Shown: piece after piece, positions 25,684 through 33,261 of the stretch
How positions within the stretch are numbered: position 1 is the stretch's first letter
How the letters are laid out: the number at the start of each line of letters is the position of its first letter
Assembly: GCA_020061585.1 (NCBI GenBank)
Contig: JAGUXX010000127.1
Coordinates: 1 to 33,941 of the forward strand
DNA: 33,941 nt
Direction: 5' to 3'
Source of the DNA: Betaproteobacteria bacterium
GTDB taxonomy: Bacteria; Pseudomonadota; Gammaproteobacteria; Burkholderiales; Thiobacillaceae
Translations under genes and position numbers: made by a program
Notes under the pieces: generated by a model
The model's database searches: none
The model's input: the letters and a program-made list of their open reading frames with translations, nothing else
What the model was told of the DNA's origin: nothing

Positions 25684-28104
25684 ATGACCTTTAATATCAA
25701 AGCAAGAGTACTTCTGGAGCTTGGAGCTGAGCTCATTAGTTCCGACGGCATCGCTCTCTACGAGCTAATCAAGAACTCAGTGGATGCAGGAAGCGAAAGC
25801 GTCGATATCCGCGTCAGCGTGGCTCTGACCGCATCCGGCTATCGAGTACTGCAATCAAAGTTAGCCTCCTTACCGGCAGAAACACGTCTGCGGCGGGCGT
25901 GGCTTGAGGATGCAACCCAACGTTATTTCGAGAGTACCGCGTCCGACGAGCTTCGCGGGGCGTTCATCAACCGCCTCAATGGTCTCGGCCTCAAAGAGGC
26001 GGAGATTGCCGCAGAGGAGTTCTACCGTGAGTTCACCTTCATCGAAGTGGAGGACTGGGGCTGCGGGATGTCGATCAAGGACCTGCAGACCAAGTTTCTG
26101 ACGGTTGGTACTCCCAATCGTGCTCATGAACGTCAACGCCTCGGAAGAGCCGGAAGGTTGCTGGGTGAAAAGGGCATTGGACGGCTCTCCGCGATGCGCC
26201 TGGGAATGGCCACTGAGGTGATCACTGGCACCGAGGATGATCGTAAATGGGCAACCTTGGACATCGACTGGTCGAAGCTTCGTGACGATCCAGACATGGA
26301 TCTCGATCAGTTTGCCGCGGAGCCAAAACATGGTGAGCCGAAGCAGGCCGGCGAAAAGGGTACGCTCATCCGGATCAGTGACCTTCAGAGCGATTGGTCG
26401 CTTTCCAGGCTCACATCGCTTGCGCGCGCGGAGTTCTCCAAGCTTCAGGATCCATTCGAAACCACTGGAGCGGTCCTCGACATCAAGCTCTCATTCAATG
26501 GCAAGGATGTGACGGCTGTCGAAGAGCTCGACACCGAATGGCTCAACAAGTGGCACGGCTACTTCGAAATGTCGTTCACCTACAAGAAGATGAACCCACG
26601 CGATATAGAGGATCTGCGTGAGCAACCCGCCCTAAGTGGCACAGCGAAGTTCCGCTTGCCCAAACCGCCAGATGCCGCAGAAGCAATCGACGTCATTGAT
26701 GAGAAGGACATCGACGCATCGGGAGACAGCCTCTACAGCCTTCTGGCTTCCCCTGAGTACGCCGTCACCGGAGGCACCATCAACTATGCGTCGCGATTCG
26801 CGGGTATCGATACGCTGGGGCCGTTCAAGGCCGAGGGGTTCTGGTTCAATCGGCAGCGAGCCAAGCAAGAGCTCGGTGATCAGTACGCAAAGTTCATTGC
26901 CTGGCTCGAACAATGGGGCGGCGGCTTACTTGTCTACCGTGATGGGTATCGGGTGTATCCCTATGCAGCCCCTGACGACGACTGGCTAGAGCTCGACCAG
27001 AAGGCGCTACGTCGGAAGTCTTTCAAGCTGAACCGCGGCCAGTTCGTGGGGTACGTGCGCATTACATCGCTGGGAAATCGCGAGCTGCGCGATCAGACCA
27101 ATCGCCAGGGACTTTGCGATACGCCTGAGAAGCGCGCACTCGTCCAATGCATGCAGTACGTCATCTGGAAGGAGTTGGGTGCGCTCGTGACGAAGCACGA
27201 AGAGCGAATGGCGCGCCAATCGCTCACCACCGTGCGTGAGATCGAGAAGCAGGTTACCGAGCATGCGAAGGACGCCAAGGTCAAGCTGCGAGAACTAGCC
27301 AAACGAGTGCCTGAAGAGCACCAGACGGTCGCCGATCTTCGTGGCTATGTCGAGGAGCTTGAAGCAGCTTGGGCTGCGGCGAAGAAGACGTTGAAGAAGC
27401 AGGCGAGCCAAGCGGAACTTTACCTCCACTTGGCCGGGGTTGGCATGCTGTTGGAGTTTGTGATCCATGAACTGAATCGGGTCACTGGTGCGACCTTGCA
27501 GGACTTGCAGAAGATGAGCGGTAACGCGTTGCCGCCAGGCCTGAAGTCCCTCGCACGTCAACTTCAGACATTGGACAAGCGCCTGCGGATCTTGGATCCG
27601 GTGAGTACACCTGGGCGCCAGCGCAAGGAGGAAACTGACGTCGTCGAAGTTCTGCGGACGCTCTTGGACGCACACGAGCAGCAGTTTGATCGGCATGCCA
27701 TCAAGGTGCACCTCAATCTCCTACCGCAGGACAATCACTTGGTGTCCAGGGTGATCGTAGGTCAGATGTATCAGATCTTCGAGAACCTGATCGTGAACTC
27801 CGTCTATTGGTTGGCCCACCATCGAGCGATGAGGCGCGTTGACGGTGATGAGTTATTCGAGGCGTTGATCGAGATCGAAGTCGATGCAGGTGCGCAAACT
27901 ATAACGTTCCGAGACAACGGGCCTGGGATTGAGTGGGCTGATCGAGAGAAGATCTTTGAGCCTTTCTTCAGCAAGAAACCATCGGGTCGGGGCATAGGCC
28001 TCTACATCGTCAAGAGTTTGTGTAAAGAAAACGAGATCACCTTGTCGCTGCTTGAGAGAACAGCCGAGGGAACAGTTCCAGGATTCAAGTTCGAGATGCC
28101 ATAA
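25684..28104 (+). CDS. Double-GHKL ATPase: MORC/Hsp90-like N-terminus with histidine-kinase-like C-terminus
   Basis: The 806-residue protein has two separate GHKL modules. The N-terminal one has N-box ELIKNSVDAG (27-36), DWGCGMS (124-130) and GEKGIGRLSA (161-170), resembling MORC, MutL or Hsp90. The C-terminal one is histidine-kinase-like: N-box ENLIVNS (700-706), DNGPGI (744-749), IFEPFFSKK and GRGIGLYIVKSL (768-779), with a possible phospho-acceptor H595 in the preceding VIHELNRVTG helix. A coiled-coil-like linker (about 510-580) joins them. No transmembrane segment is seen, so it is cytosolic. A GAGGA site lies 5 bases before the ATG and the gene follows the PP-loop enzyme by 6 bases. It probably signals to the REC-like protein encoded next. 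Confidence 0.88.
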   Translation: MTFNIKARVLLELGAELISSDGIALYELIKNSVDAGSESVDIRVSVALTASGYRVLQSKLASLPAETRLRRAWLEDATQRYFESTASDELRGAFINRLNGLGLKEAEIAAEEFYREFTFIEVEDWGCGMSIKDLQTKFLTVGTPNRAHERQRLGRAGRLLGEKGIGRLSAMRLGMATEVITGTEDDRKWATLDIDWSKLRDDPDMDLDQFAAEPKHGEPKQAGEKGTLIRISDLQSDWSLSRLTSLARAEFSKLQDPFETTGAVLDIKLSFNGKDVTAVEELDTEWLNKWHGYFEMSFTYKKMNPRDIEDLREQPALSGTAKFRLPKPPDAAEAIDVIDEKDIDASGDSLYSLLASPEYAVTGGTINYASRFAGIDTLGPFKAEGFWFNRQRAKQELGDQYAKFIAWLEQWGGGLLVYRDGYRVYPYAAPDDDWLELDQKALRRKSFKLNRGQFVGYVRITSLGNRELRDQTNRQGLCDTPEKRALVQCMQYVIWKELGALVTKHEERMARQSLTTVREIEKQVTEHAKDAKVKLRELAKRVPEEHQTVADLRGYVEELEAAWAAAKKTLKKQASQAELYLHLAGVGMLLEFVIHELNRVTGATLQDLQKMSGNALPPGLKSLARQLQTLDKRLRILDPVSTPGRQRKEETDVVEVLRTLLDAHEQQFDRHAIKVHLNLLPQDNHLVSRVIVGQMYQIFENLIVNSVYWLAHHRAMRRVDGDELFEALIEIEVDAGAQTITFRDNGPGIEWADREKIFEPFFSKKPSGRGIGLYIVKSLCKENEITLSLLERTAEGTVPGFKFEMP

Positions 28105-28128
28105 GGCACGCAGAGGGAGTAGAGAACA

Positions 28129-30081
28129 ATGAATGTCGAAGCAGTCGCTGAGGTCAATCGCCGCAAGGCCGTCCTGATTGACGATGCCTACCTCCGACCG
28201 TCGCCAGAGGACTTGAGGCGAAGCCTGCCGCCTCTGCGAAGGTTCTTGAGGAACGTGCCCGCAGCCAAGGAGTGGTTCGACGCGACCTTTGGCCTCAACG
28301 GTAGCGCATCAGACCGGAATTACTTTGAGCCTCTGCTCGCTAGCGAACAGCGCACCGTGGAGCTTTGGGATCGTAGAGGTGAATGCCCTGAAAGTCAGAG
28401 GCTCTTGGATGAAGGTCTGGCTGACCTTGTCGCTGAAGTGGCGCCGTTGAGGCTTCCTCTCGAACAGGTCGAAGCAACGCTCACAGAGCAGGCTTGGGAG
28501 TTCGAGCGCTTCGGATCTTTGCCTGATCTGAAGGCGGTTCCAGCGGATGCGAGCCTCGTTGTTATCGACTACGTGCTCACGCCCGACACGCCGGCCGACA
28601 TGGAGGTGAAGGTCGATGAGAGTACGCAGTTTTTGCAGGGTCTTGTCCGACGCGCAGCTGGCTCCGAAAGAGGGCTACCGTTGATTGTGCTTGTTTCGAG
28701 TCGCCCCAATGTTGCTAAGGGCCATGCGGAGGCGTTCAGAAAGGCCGTAGGCCTGCATGGTGGCTATTTTCACTTCATTCGCAAGATCTCGGTACTGCAA
28801 GAGTTAGGGCTTCGCATTGACGGCTTCACTGCGGAGGTCGAGGAGCTGGAGAGCTACCGGCGGGTTCACGTGGCACTGCGCGACGCTCTTCAAACTGCAT
28901 GCGCATCATTAGCCGGCGACATTGACAGCATGGAACTCCAAGATCTCGCCGCGCTGCATGTCGGGCACCTGATTCATGAAGGGGAACCGCTCAGCGACTA
29001 CCTAGGCTGGATGCTCGGACAGGCTCTCACCGTCAAACTGCAGGAGAGCGTGACGTTTGCGGACGCATCCGGCCAGTTGCCGCCTGAGAACCATCGGGTG
29101 CTGCTCGGGCACTTGGAGCCTACACAGTGCATTCCCCAGCTCTTCTGTGAGGCCTCTACGGTTCGAACTGCATCCGGCCAGCTCCACAAGGTGACCAAAG
29201 GCTCGCGAGAGCTGCGATTCGGAGACATCTTTGTAGGCAAGGACGGACGGAAGGTCGACCTGTCGAGATTCCGCTTGGTTCTCAGTCAAACTTGCGACCT
29301 GCTGCAGGGGAAGATCACGAATGGCCAGGCTCTATGTGCGGAAGGGCGCGGTACCGAGGTCGCCAACACGGAGACGGAACTGATGCGGGCTACTTTGCGT
29401 CAACTCGACGACAAGGGAAGCACGCTCCTCCGCCTAGACGGAGGAAAATACTATCAGGTCGAGTGGAATGAGGTGAACCTGATCACGATTGAGCAGGCGA
29501 AGCTGAAGAGGGAGCAAGGCTACCGCTACGTCGGCCGCTTGAACGAGATCTACGCTCTCGAGGTTCAGCACAATGCGCTGAACAAGTTAGGTCGAATCGG
29601 TGTGCCGATCAAGCCTGGGTATGGTCTGGTTTTTGGAGCAATGCGTCTGAGGATTTGGGGCTCGAAGGCCGAGCAGGTTGCTCTAGCAAAGTCGTTCGAC
29701 AACAGGACCGTGACGGCCGTGCTCAGGCCGTTGCCCAAAAATCAAGTCGCGATCTTGCTATCAGCAGAAGTCAAGAAGTGGTTGGTTGACCAGCTTGGTC
29801 AATTGCAGGACGCGCTGCCGAAAGAAGTCCGTGACATCTCGCAGCAGCTGAGTGAGTGGATCAAGGCCGATGGAGACTTTCGCCTCTTCTGTAAGCAAGT
29901 TCACAGCGGCGAGATGAAACTGGGCGTGATGAAAGAGAAGGAAGAAAAAGGCAAGATGGTGAAAGAGACGGTATGGCAGAGTAAGCTGTCAATCGACTTC
30001 GGCGCCGCAGCTGTCTTTTCCAATCCCGTCACATCGGCTCAAGGACCTCGCTTGCAGATCGAACTAGATCCTATCGCGTGA
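28129..30081 (+). CDS. Divergent receiver-domain protein with unknown C-terminal output region (650 residues)
   Basis: The N-terminal ~225 residues fit a receiver fold: acidic pair D18-D19 in KAVLIDDAY, candidate phospho-acceptor D147 in LVVIDYVLTPD, S190-S191 in LIVLVSSRPN and K219 in FHFIRKIS. A ~115-residue insertion separates the first acidic strand from D147, which is unusual. The remaining ~420 residues are not recognised; they contain a CDLLQGK region near 390 and a charged KEKEEKGKMVKE stretch near the end. No helix-turn-helix or known catalytic motif is evident. It lies 24 bases after the double-GHKL gene with a GGGAG ribosome binding site. I infer it is the response partner and possibly the effector of the system. 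Confidence 0.8.
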   Translation: MNVEAVAEVNRRKAVLIDDAYLRPSPEDLRRSLPPLRRFLRNVPAAKEWFDATFGLNGSASDRNYFEPLLASEQRTVELWDRRGECPESQRLLDEGLADLVAEVAPLRLPLEQVEATLTEQAWEFERFGSLPDLKAVPADASLVVIDYVLTPDTPADMEVKVDESTQFLQGLVRRAAGSERGLPLIVLVSSRPNVAKGHAEAFRKAVGLHGGYFHFIRKISVLQELGLRIDGFTAEVEELESYRRVHVALRDALQTACASLAGDIDSMELQDLAALHVGHLIHEGEPLSDYLGWMLGQALTVKLQESVTFADASGQLPPENHRVLLGHLEPTQCIPQLFCEASTVRTASGQLHKVTKGSRELRFGDIFVGKDGRKVDLSRFRLVLSQTCDLLQGKITNGQALCAEGRGTEVANTETELMRATLRQLDDKGSTLLRLDGGKYYQVEWNEVNLITIEQAKLKREQGYRYVGRLNEIYALEVQHNALNKLGRIGVPIKPGYGLVFGAMRLRIWGSKAEQVALAKSFDNRTVTAVLRPLPKNQVAILLSAEVKKWLVDQLGQLQDALPKEVRDISQQLSEWIKADGDFRLFCKQVHSGEMKLGVMKEKEEKGKMVKETVWQSKLSIDFGAAAVFSNPVTSAQGPRLQIELDPIA

Positions 30082-30495
30082 TGCTTGGCGGTTGGCGCCC
30101 TGCATGTAGACGGCCTGTAGCCAGGGCTGACAGGCCTGCTGCTGGACGCAATGTAGAAGACGCCAGAAGACAGATTTCGTGCGTTGGGGGCAAGGTCTCA
30201 TTGGATGTATGGGGTAAGTAGTCCTATGGACGCACTGTGCCCCTTTCCCGGGGGGGGGGGCCGTAAATCCCTTCAATTACCGTACCCATACAGTCTCCTT
30301 TCGAGCCGAACGCGTGCTTCTTAGCGATCGGCCCACCCTTTGGATCGGCCCGTAACAATTAGATGTTGCCTGCCGTCCCTTTTCTCCCTTCCGAAATCGC
30401 AGCGTGAACTTTCAATAATTCCGTCTCGTTTTTGTACGAATTTCCCGTGGCTCATGACCCTATCGTGAGCGCACCGAAACGACAAGAACGACGGG
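30082..30495. other. Noncoding region between cargo operon and mating-pair genes (possible oriT or regulatory region)
   Basis: No gene is supported in these 414 bases. They hold a strong hairpin at 30112-30136 (GGCCTGT...ACAGGCC with inner AGCC/GGCT, no T tract); an 11-G run at 30250-30260; a 9-base direct repeat GATCGGCCC at 30326-30334 and 30343-30351; and an 8-base stem with one G-T pair at 30450-30470 (GCTCATGA / TCGTGAGC) just before the VirB1-like gene. In F-like plasmids oriT lies beside the transglycosylase gene, so an oriT here is possible but unproven. Confidence 0.5.
30112..30136 (+). other. Strong hairpin after the cargo operon
   Basis: GGCCTGT (30112-30118) pairs with ACAGGCC (30130-30136), extended inward by AGCC/GGCT with a single bulged G. 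It begins 31 bases after the last cargo gene. Without a following T tract it is not a classical intrinsic terminator; it may stabilise the mRNA 3' end or be a remnant of the pre-cargo sequence. Confidence 0.45.
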
Positions 30496-30945
30496 ATGTA
30501 CAAGCGCGCTCCCCTTTACCTTCTACCGATCAGCCTGGCGATCATGGCGGGGAATGCCCGTGCCGAGTGCTGGCATGACGCAGCCAAATCCTACGGATTG
30601 GAGCCGCTGGAACTGGGGGCCATCGCCTGCGTCGAGTCGCGACTGAATGCCGGCGCCATCAGCCCGGCCGGTGCACGCGGCGTCATGCAAGTGATGCCCT
30701 CCAATGCCCATGCCGTGGGCCTGCATCCCGATCTGCTTTGGGATGCCTGCACCAACATCTACATGGGCGCCTTTGTCCTGGCGCAGATGAAAGCCAGGTA
30801 TGGCGATACCTGGGAGGCGGTCGGCGCTTACAACGCGTCCTGCACGAAGTTGAAAGGCGCGTCCTGCCGCAAGGCTCGTACGCAATACGCCTGGCTGGTC
30901 TATCGCGCCCGGCAGCAGCTTGAGCGGACTGGCAAATGCACCTGA
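30496..30945 (+). CDS. VirB1-like lytic transglycosylase of the conjugation system
   Basis: The 149-residue protein has a signal peptide (about 1-23, cleavage after GNARA) and an SLT domain with catalytic E47 in AIACVESRLNAGAISPAGARGVMQVMP (seen as CVESRLN and GARGVMQVMP) and the C-terminal VGAYNAS motif. It opens peptidoglycan for assembly of the type IV secretion channel, like Orf169 of F or VirB1. It is the first gene of the plus-strand transfer block, upstream of traA. Its ATG has only a weak purine-rich ribosome binding site. Confidence 0.93.
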   Translation: MYKRAPLYLLPISLAIMAGNARAECWHDAAKSYGLEPLELGAIACVESRLNAGAISPAGARGVMQVMPSNAHAVGLHPDLLWDACTNIYMGAFVLAQMKARYGDTWEAVGAYNASCTKLKGASCRKARTQYAWLVYRARQQLERTGKCT

Positions 30946-30965
30946 TGGGCCGCGGAGACAAATCT

Positions 30966-31235
30966 GTGAGCCCACCCTCCGGCAAGAAGGTCACTCCAGG
31001 TTTTCGGCCCATTCTGGTTTCCGAAGAGGCCTTCGACCGGCTGAAGAAGCTGCAAAGGCTCGCATTCGGCCATGACAACGACCCGAACGGGGTTCGCTTC
31101 GATCTCAAGGATGTGGCCTCGGCCGTCGTGCTGGAGGCCTTGCTGATCGACGGCTTCCCGGCACGGGCCATGGACCGCGCCGCGCGGTCCGTTCTCGATT
31201 CCTTCCACCCCCTCTCCATGGAGAACGCAGTATGA
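30966..31235 (+). CDS. Small conserved ICE protein, possibly ribbon-helix-helix
   Basis: About 89 residues. The segment FRPILVSEEAFDRLKKLQRLAFG followed by RFDLKDVASAVVLEAL (seen as LVSEEAFDRLKKLQ and KDVASAVVLEAL) resembles the strand-helix-helix of CopG/TraY-like proteins. Position just before the pilin gene matches that of TraY in F, an oriT-binding relaxosome protein, so a DNA-binding role is plausible but only inferred. I start it at GTG 30966, which has GGAG 8 bases upstream; ATGs at 30936 and 30945 are alternatives overlapping the VirB1-like gene. It overlaps traA by 4 bases. Confidence 0.65.
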   Translation: MSPPSGKKVTPGFRPILVSEEAFDRLKKLQRLAFGHDNDPNGVRFDLKDVASAVVLEALLIDGFPARAMDRAARSVLDSFHPLSMENAV

Positions 31236-31603
31236 AGCTCGTCACCGCCACCCTGAGCCACATGAGCCAAGCCAAGGCCGCCATCGACCGCAAGACCACC
31301 GTCTGGTACGTCGGCGGTGTCGTCGGCCTGACCGGTATGGCCAACAACGCCCTGGCCATCAACCTCGACATGAACAACGTCGGCGCCGCCACCGGTCTCG
31401 GGCCGGTATCGACCGCGATCCAGCAGTTCGCCGACATGAACACCGGCCTGAAGGCCCTGGTGATCATCATCGGTTTCCTGGTGGCCTTGATCAGCCTGGC
31501 CGCGCTGCGCAACTTCGCCCCAGTGCTCGGCTATGTGGGCCTGGCCATCTTCGCGGCCGTCGGCCTCACGGTCGCTTTCGCCATCGCCGGGGCGGTCATC
31601 TGA
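31232..31603 (+). CDS. traA: TraA-like conjugative pilin precursor
   Basis: The 123-residue protein has a long leader with a hydrophobic segment and signal-peptidase-like site after NNALA (near residue 42), then a mature ~80-residue part with two hydrophobic helices (ALVIIIGFLVALISLAAL and LGYVGLAIFAAVGLTVAFAIAGAVI, the latter quoted in part as GLTVAFAIAGAVI) around a short basic loop RNFAP. This is the layout of F-type pilin. It stands directly before traL, traE, traK and traB, the order of the F tra operon. TIGR03745-type naming in other ICEs is an alternative. GGAG lies 8 bases before its ATG. Confidence 0.8.
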   Translation: MKLVTATLSHMSQAKAAIDRKTTVWYVGGVVGLTGMANNALAINLDMNNVGAATGLGPVSTAIQQFADMNTGLKALVIIIGFLVALISLAALRNFAPVLGYVGLAIFAAVGLTVAFAIAGAVI

Positions 31604-31606
31604 GTC

Positions 31607-31906
31607 ATGGACGGCAGCCGCATCCTTCGGCGACTGGACGATCCCTGGAAGCTCGGGCTCTGGGAGCTGGACGTCGCCGGGACCTTCGTCTTCTTTCTCT
31701 GCCTGGGTTTCATGAAGGGCACGATGGGGGCGTTCTTCGCCGCCATCGTGGCGGGCTATTTCGTCTGCTCGCGGATCTCCAAGCTGAAAGCGATGCGGCA
31801 CACCGGGTTCCTCTGGCATTTCCTGTTCTGGTGGTTGCCCCAGGAGGCCATGTTCATTCCACGCGATCTCCTTCCGCCCTCGCACTACCGCGAGTTGGTC
31901 GGTTGA
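31607..31906 (+). CDS. traL: Conjugative transfer protein TraL
   Basis: The 99-residue protein has the TraL (VirB3-like) pattern: RRLDDPWKLGLWELD at the start, then a hydrophobic double segment (VFFLCLGFMKGTMGAFFAAIVAGYF) and a basic KLKAMRHTGFLWHFLFWWLP tail. It is an inner-membrane component needed for pilus assembly. It starts 3 bases after the traA stop and is followed by traE after 16 bases. Confidence 0.88.
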   Translation: MDGSRILRRLDDPWKLGLWELDVAGTFVFFLCLGFMKGTMGAFFAAIVAGYFVCSRISKLKAMRHTGFLWHFLFWWLPQEAMFIPRDLLPPSHYRELVG

Positions 31907-31922
31907 TCGGGGGCGGGCAATC

Positions 31923-32540
31923 ATGAAGCGCGAAGCCTACGAAGCCGATGTCCAGATGCTCATCCGGCAGAACCGTTTTCTGTGGATCACGCTCGGGGGG
32001 ATCGTCACCGCCCTGGTCCTGGTCTTGTTGGTGGCCTGGGCGGGCATGGGCGCTACCCGGACAGTCGTCACCCCGCCGAAGATCGAAAAGTCCTTCTGGA
32101 TCACCGACAACACCGCCTCCGGCGAATACATCGACCAGATGGCGCAGTGGGTCTCCTACCTGACCCTCGACGTCACGCCCGACAACGTCCAGTACAAGTC
32201 CGATCTCTTGCTGAAGCTCGCCCACCCGGACTACCACGGCGCGCTGCAACAGAAACTGCGCGTCAACGCCGAGAAGATCCGGCGCGACAACGCCGCCACG
32301 TCCTTCGATATCCGCACCGTCCGTGCCGCACCGGATGCGCTGGCCGCGGTCCTGACCGGACAGCTCAAGGTGCTGATCAACGGCACGCCGGTCAAGAACG
32401 AAATTCGGCATTACCTGGCCCGCTTCGATCTCGATGGCGGCAAGGCACAACTCATCCAGTTCAAGCAGGTGAAAAACGATGACGTCAAAGCCGCTCTCGC
32501 GGATGCCGCTCTCGATGACGAAACCGACAGCAGTTTCTAG
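31923..32540 (+). CDS. traE: Conjugative transfer protein TraE (VirB5/VirB8-position inner-membrane component)
   Basis: The 205-residue protein has a short cytoplasmic start, one membrane helix (about 19-41, LWITLGGIVTALVLVLLVAW) and a periplasmic domain with FWITDNTASGEYIDQMAQWVSYLTLDVTP (key parts EYIDQMAQW and LTLDVTPDNVQY) typical of F-type TraE. It belongs to the core of the mating-pair apparatus at the inner membrane. A GGGGGCGGG tract precedes the ATG. Its 3' end overlaps traK by 62 bases if traK starts at 32479. Confidence 0.9.
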   Translation: MKREAYEADVQMLIRQNRFLWITLGGIVTALVLVLLVAWAGMGATRTVVTPPKIEKSFWITDNTASGEYIDQMAQWVSYLTLDVTPDNVQYKSDLLLKLAHPDYHGALQQKLRVNAEKIRRDNAATSFDIRTVRAAPDALAAVLTGQLKVLINGTPVKNEIRHYLARFDLDGGKAQLIQFKQVKNDDVKAALADAALDDETDSSF

Positions 32541-33261
32541 CGCGCTGGCCCTCGTGGGCCTGCTGTGCGTTTCGCCCGCCTGGGCACTCCAGAAGCTGGA
32601 GATCAAGCCGGACACGACCGCGACGGCGCGCATCGCCCTCAAGGAAACGTCCCGGATCAAGGTCGACGGCTTGGCCATCGTGGATGTCTTCGGGTCGGTC
32701 TACTCGCCGGACAACACCGCCGGCGAGTTGATGGTGGCCCCGGATGCCGCGAGCGGCGAGTTGTATGTCATGCCCTCGGCCATGGCCACGCCTGGGAAGC
32801 CGATCAACCTCTTCATCAAGACCGAGAAAGCGACCTACACCCTGTTGCTGACGCCGGTCGACATCCCGAGCGAGACGGTCATCCTGAACGATCGCCTGAC
32901 CAAGGCGAGCAGTCAGGCCGGGCCGCCGCCGACCGGTGAGGCGCCGGACTGGCTGCGGCAGATCAAGAACATGATGCTGGTCCTCACCGGGGAGTCGACG
33001 CCGCCCGGCTATGTCTCGGTCCCAGTCGGCAAACCCGTGGGGCTGTGGCAGGAAGCGCGTTTTCTGGAAATGCGTCGGATCACGCATCGGCGCCTGGCTG
33101 GTTCCGTATTCGATCTGACCAATGTGTCGGCGGCGCCCATGGTCCTGGACGAACGGGAGTTCTTCGACGCGGGCGTGGTGGCGACCGGTATCGCCAAGAC
33201 CCGATTGGCGCCGAACGAATCGACCCGCGTCTATGTGATCCGGGAGAAAACCGGTGAGTAG
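32479..33261 (+). CDS. traK: Conjugative transfer protein TraK (outer-membrane core, VirB9-like)
   Basis: The protein has up to 260 residues, a signal peptide with hydrophobic core AVSSALALVGLLCVSPAWA, and a mature part rich in beta strands (RIKVDGLAIVDVFG, GELYVMPSA, FIKTEKATYTLLLTPVDIPSET in parts) typical of TraK secretins that form the outer-membrane core with TraV and TraB. AGGTG lies 7 bases before ATG 32479; starts at 32503 or 32515 would give a more usual signal-peptide n-region and shorten the overlap with traE. The last bases overlap traB by 8. Confidence 0.88.
   Translation: MTSKPLSRMPLSMTKPTAVSSALALVGLLCVSPAWALQKLEIKPDTTATARIALKETSRIKVDGLAIVDVFGSVYSPDNTAGELMVAPDAASGELYVMPSAMATPGKPINLFIKTEKATYTLLLTPVDIPSETVILNDRLTKASSQAGPPPTGEAPDWLRQIKNMMLVLTGESTPPGYVSVPVGKPVGLWQEARFLEMRRITHRRLAGSVFDLTNVSAAPMVLDEREFFDAGVVATGIAKTRLAPNESTRVYVIREKTGE

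Noticed and set aside
20304-30081. Canonical Dnd, Ssp or BREX system
   Set aside because: Although a DndC-like enzyme and a BrxC-like ATPase are present, DndB/D/E, SspB/C/E, PglZ, PglX and BrxL are all absent.
19863-30111. CATGTAGAC present on both sides of the cargo operon (19863-19871 and 30103-30111) as a possible insertion footprint
   Set aside because: A 9-base match between two gaps of several hundred bases is expected about once by chance.
30683-31924. 413-codon minus-strand frame opposite the VirB1-like to traL genes
   Set aside because: Composition is charged and low-complexity and it covers four recognisable tra genes on the other strand.
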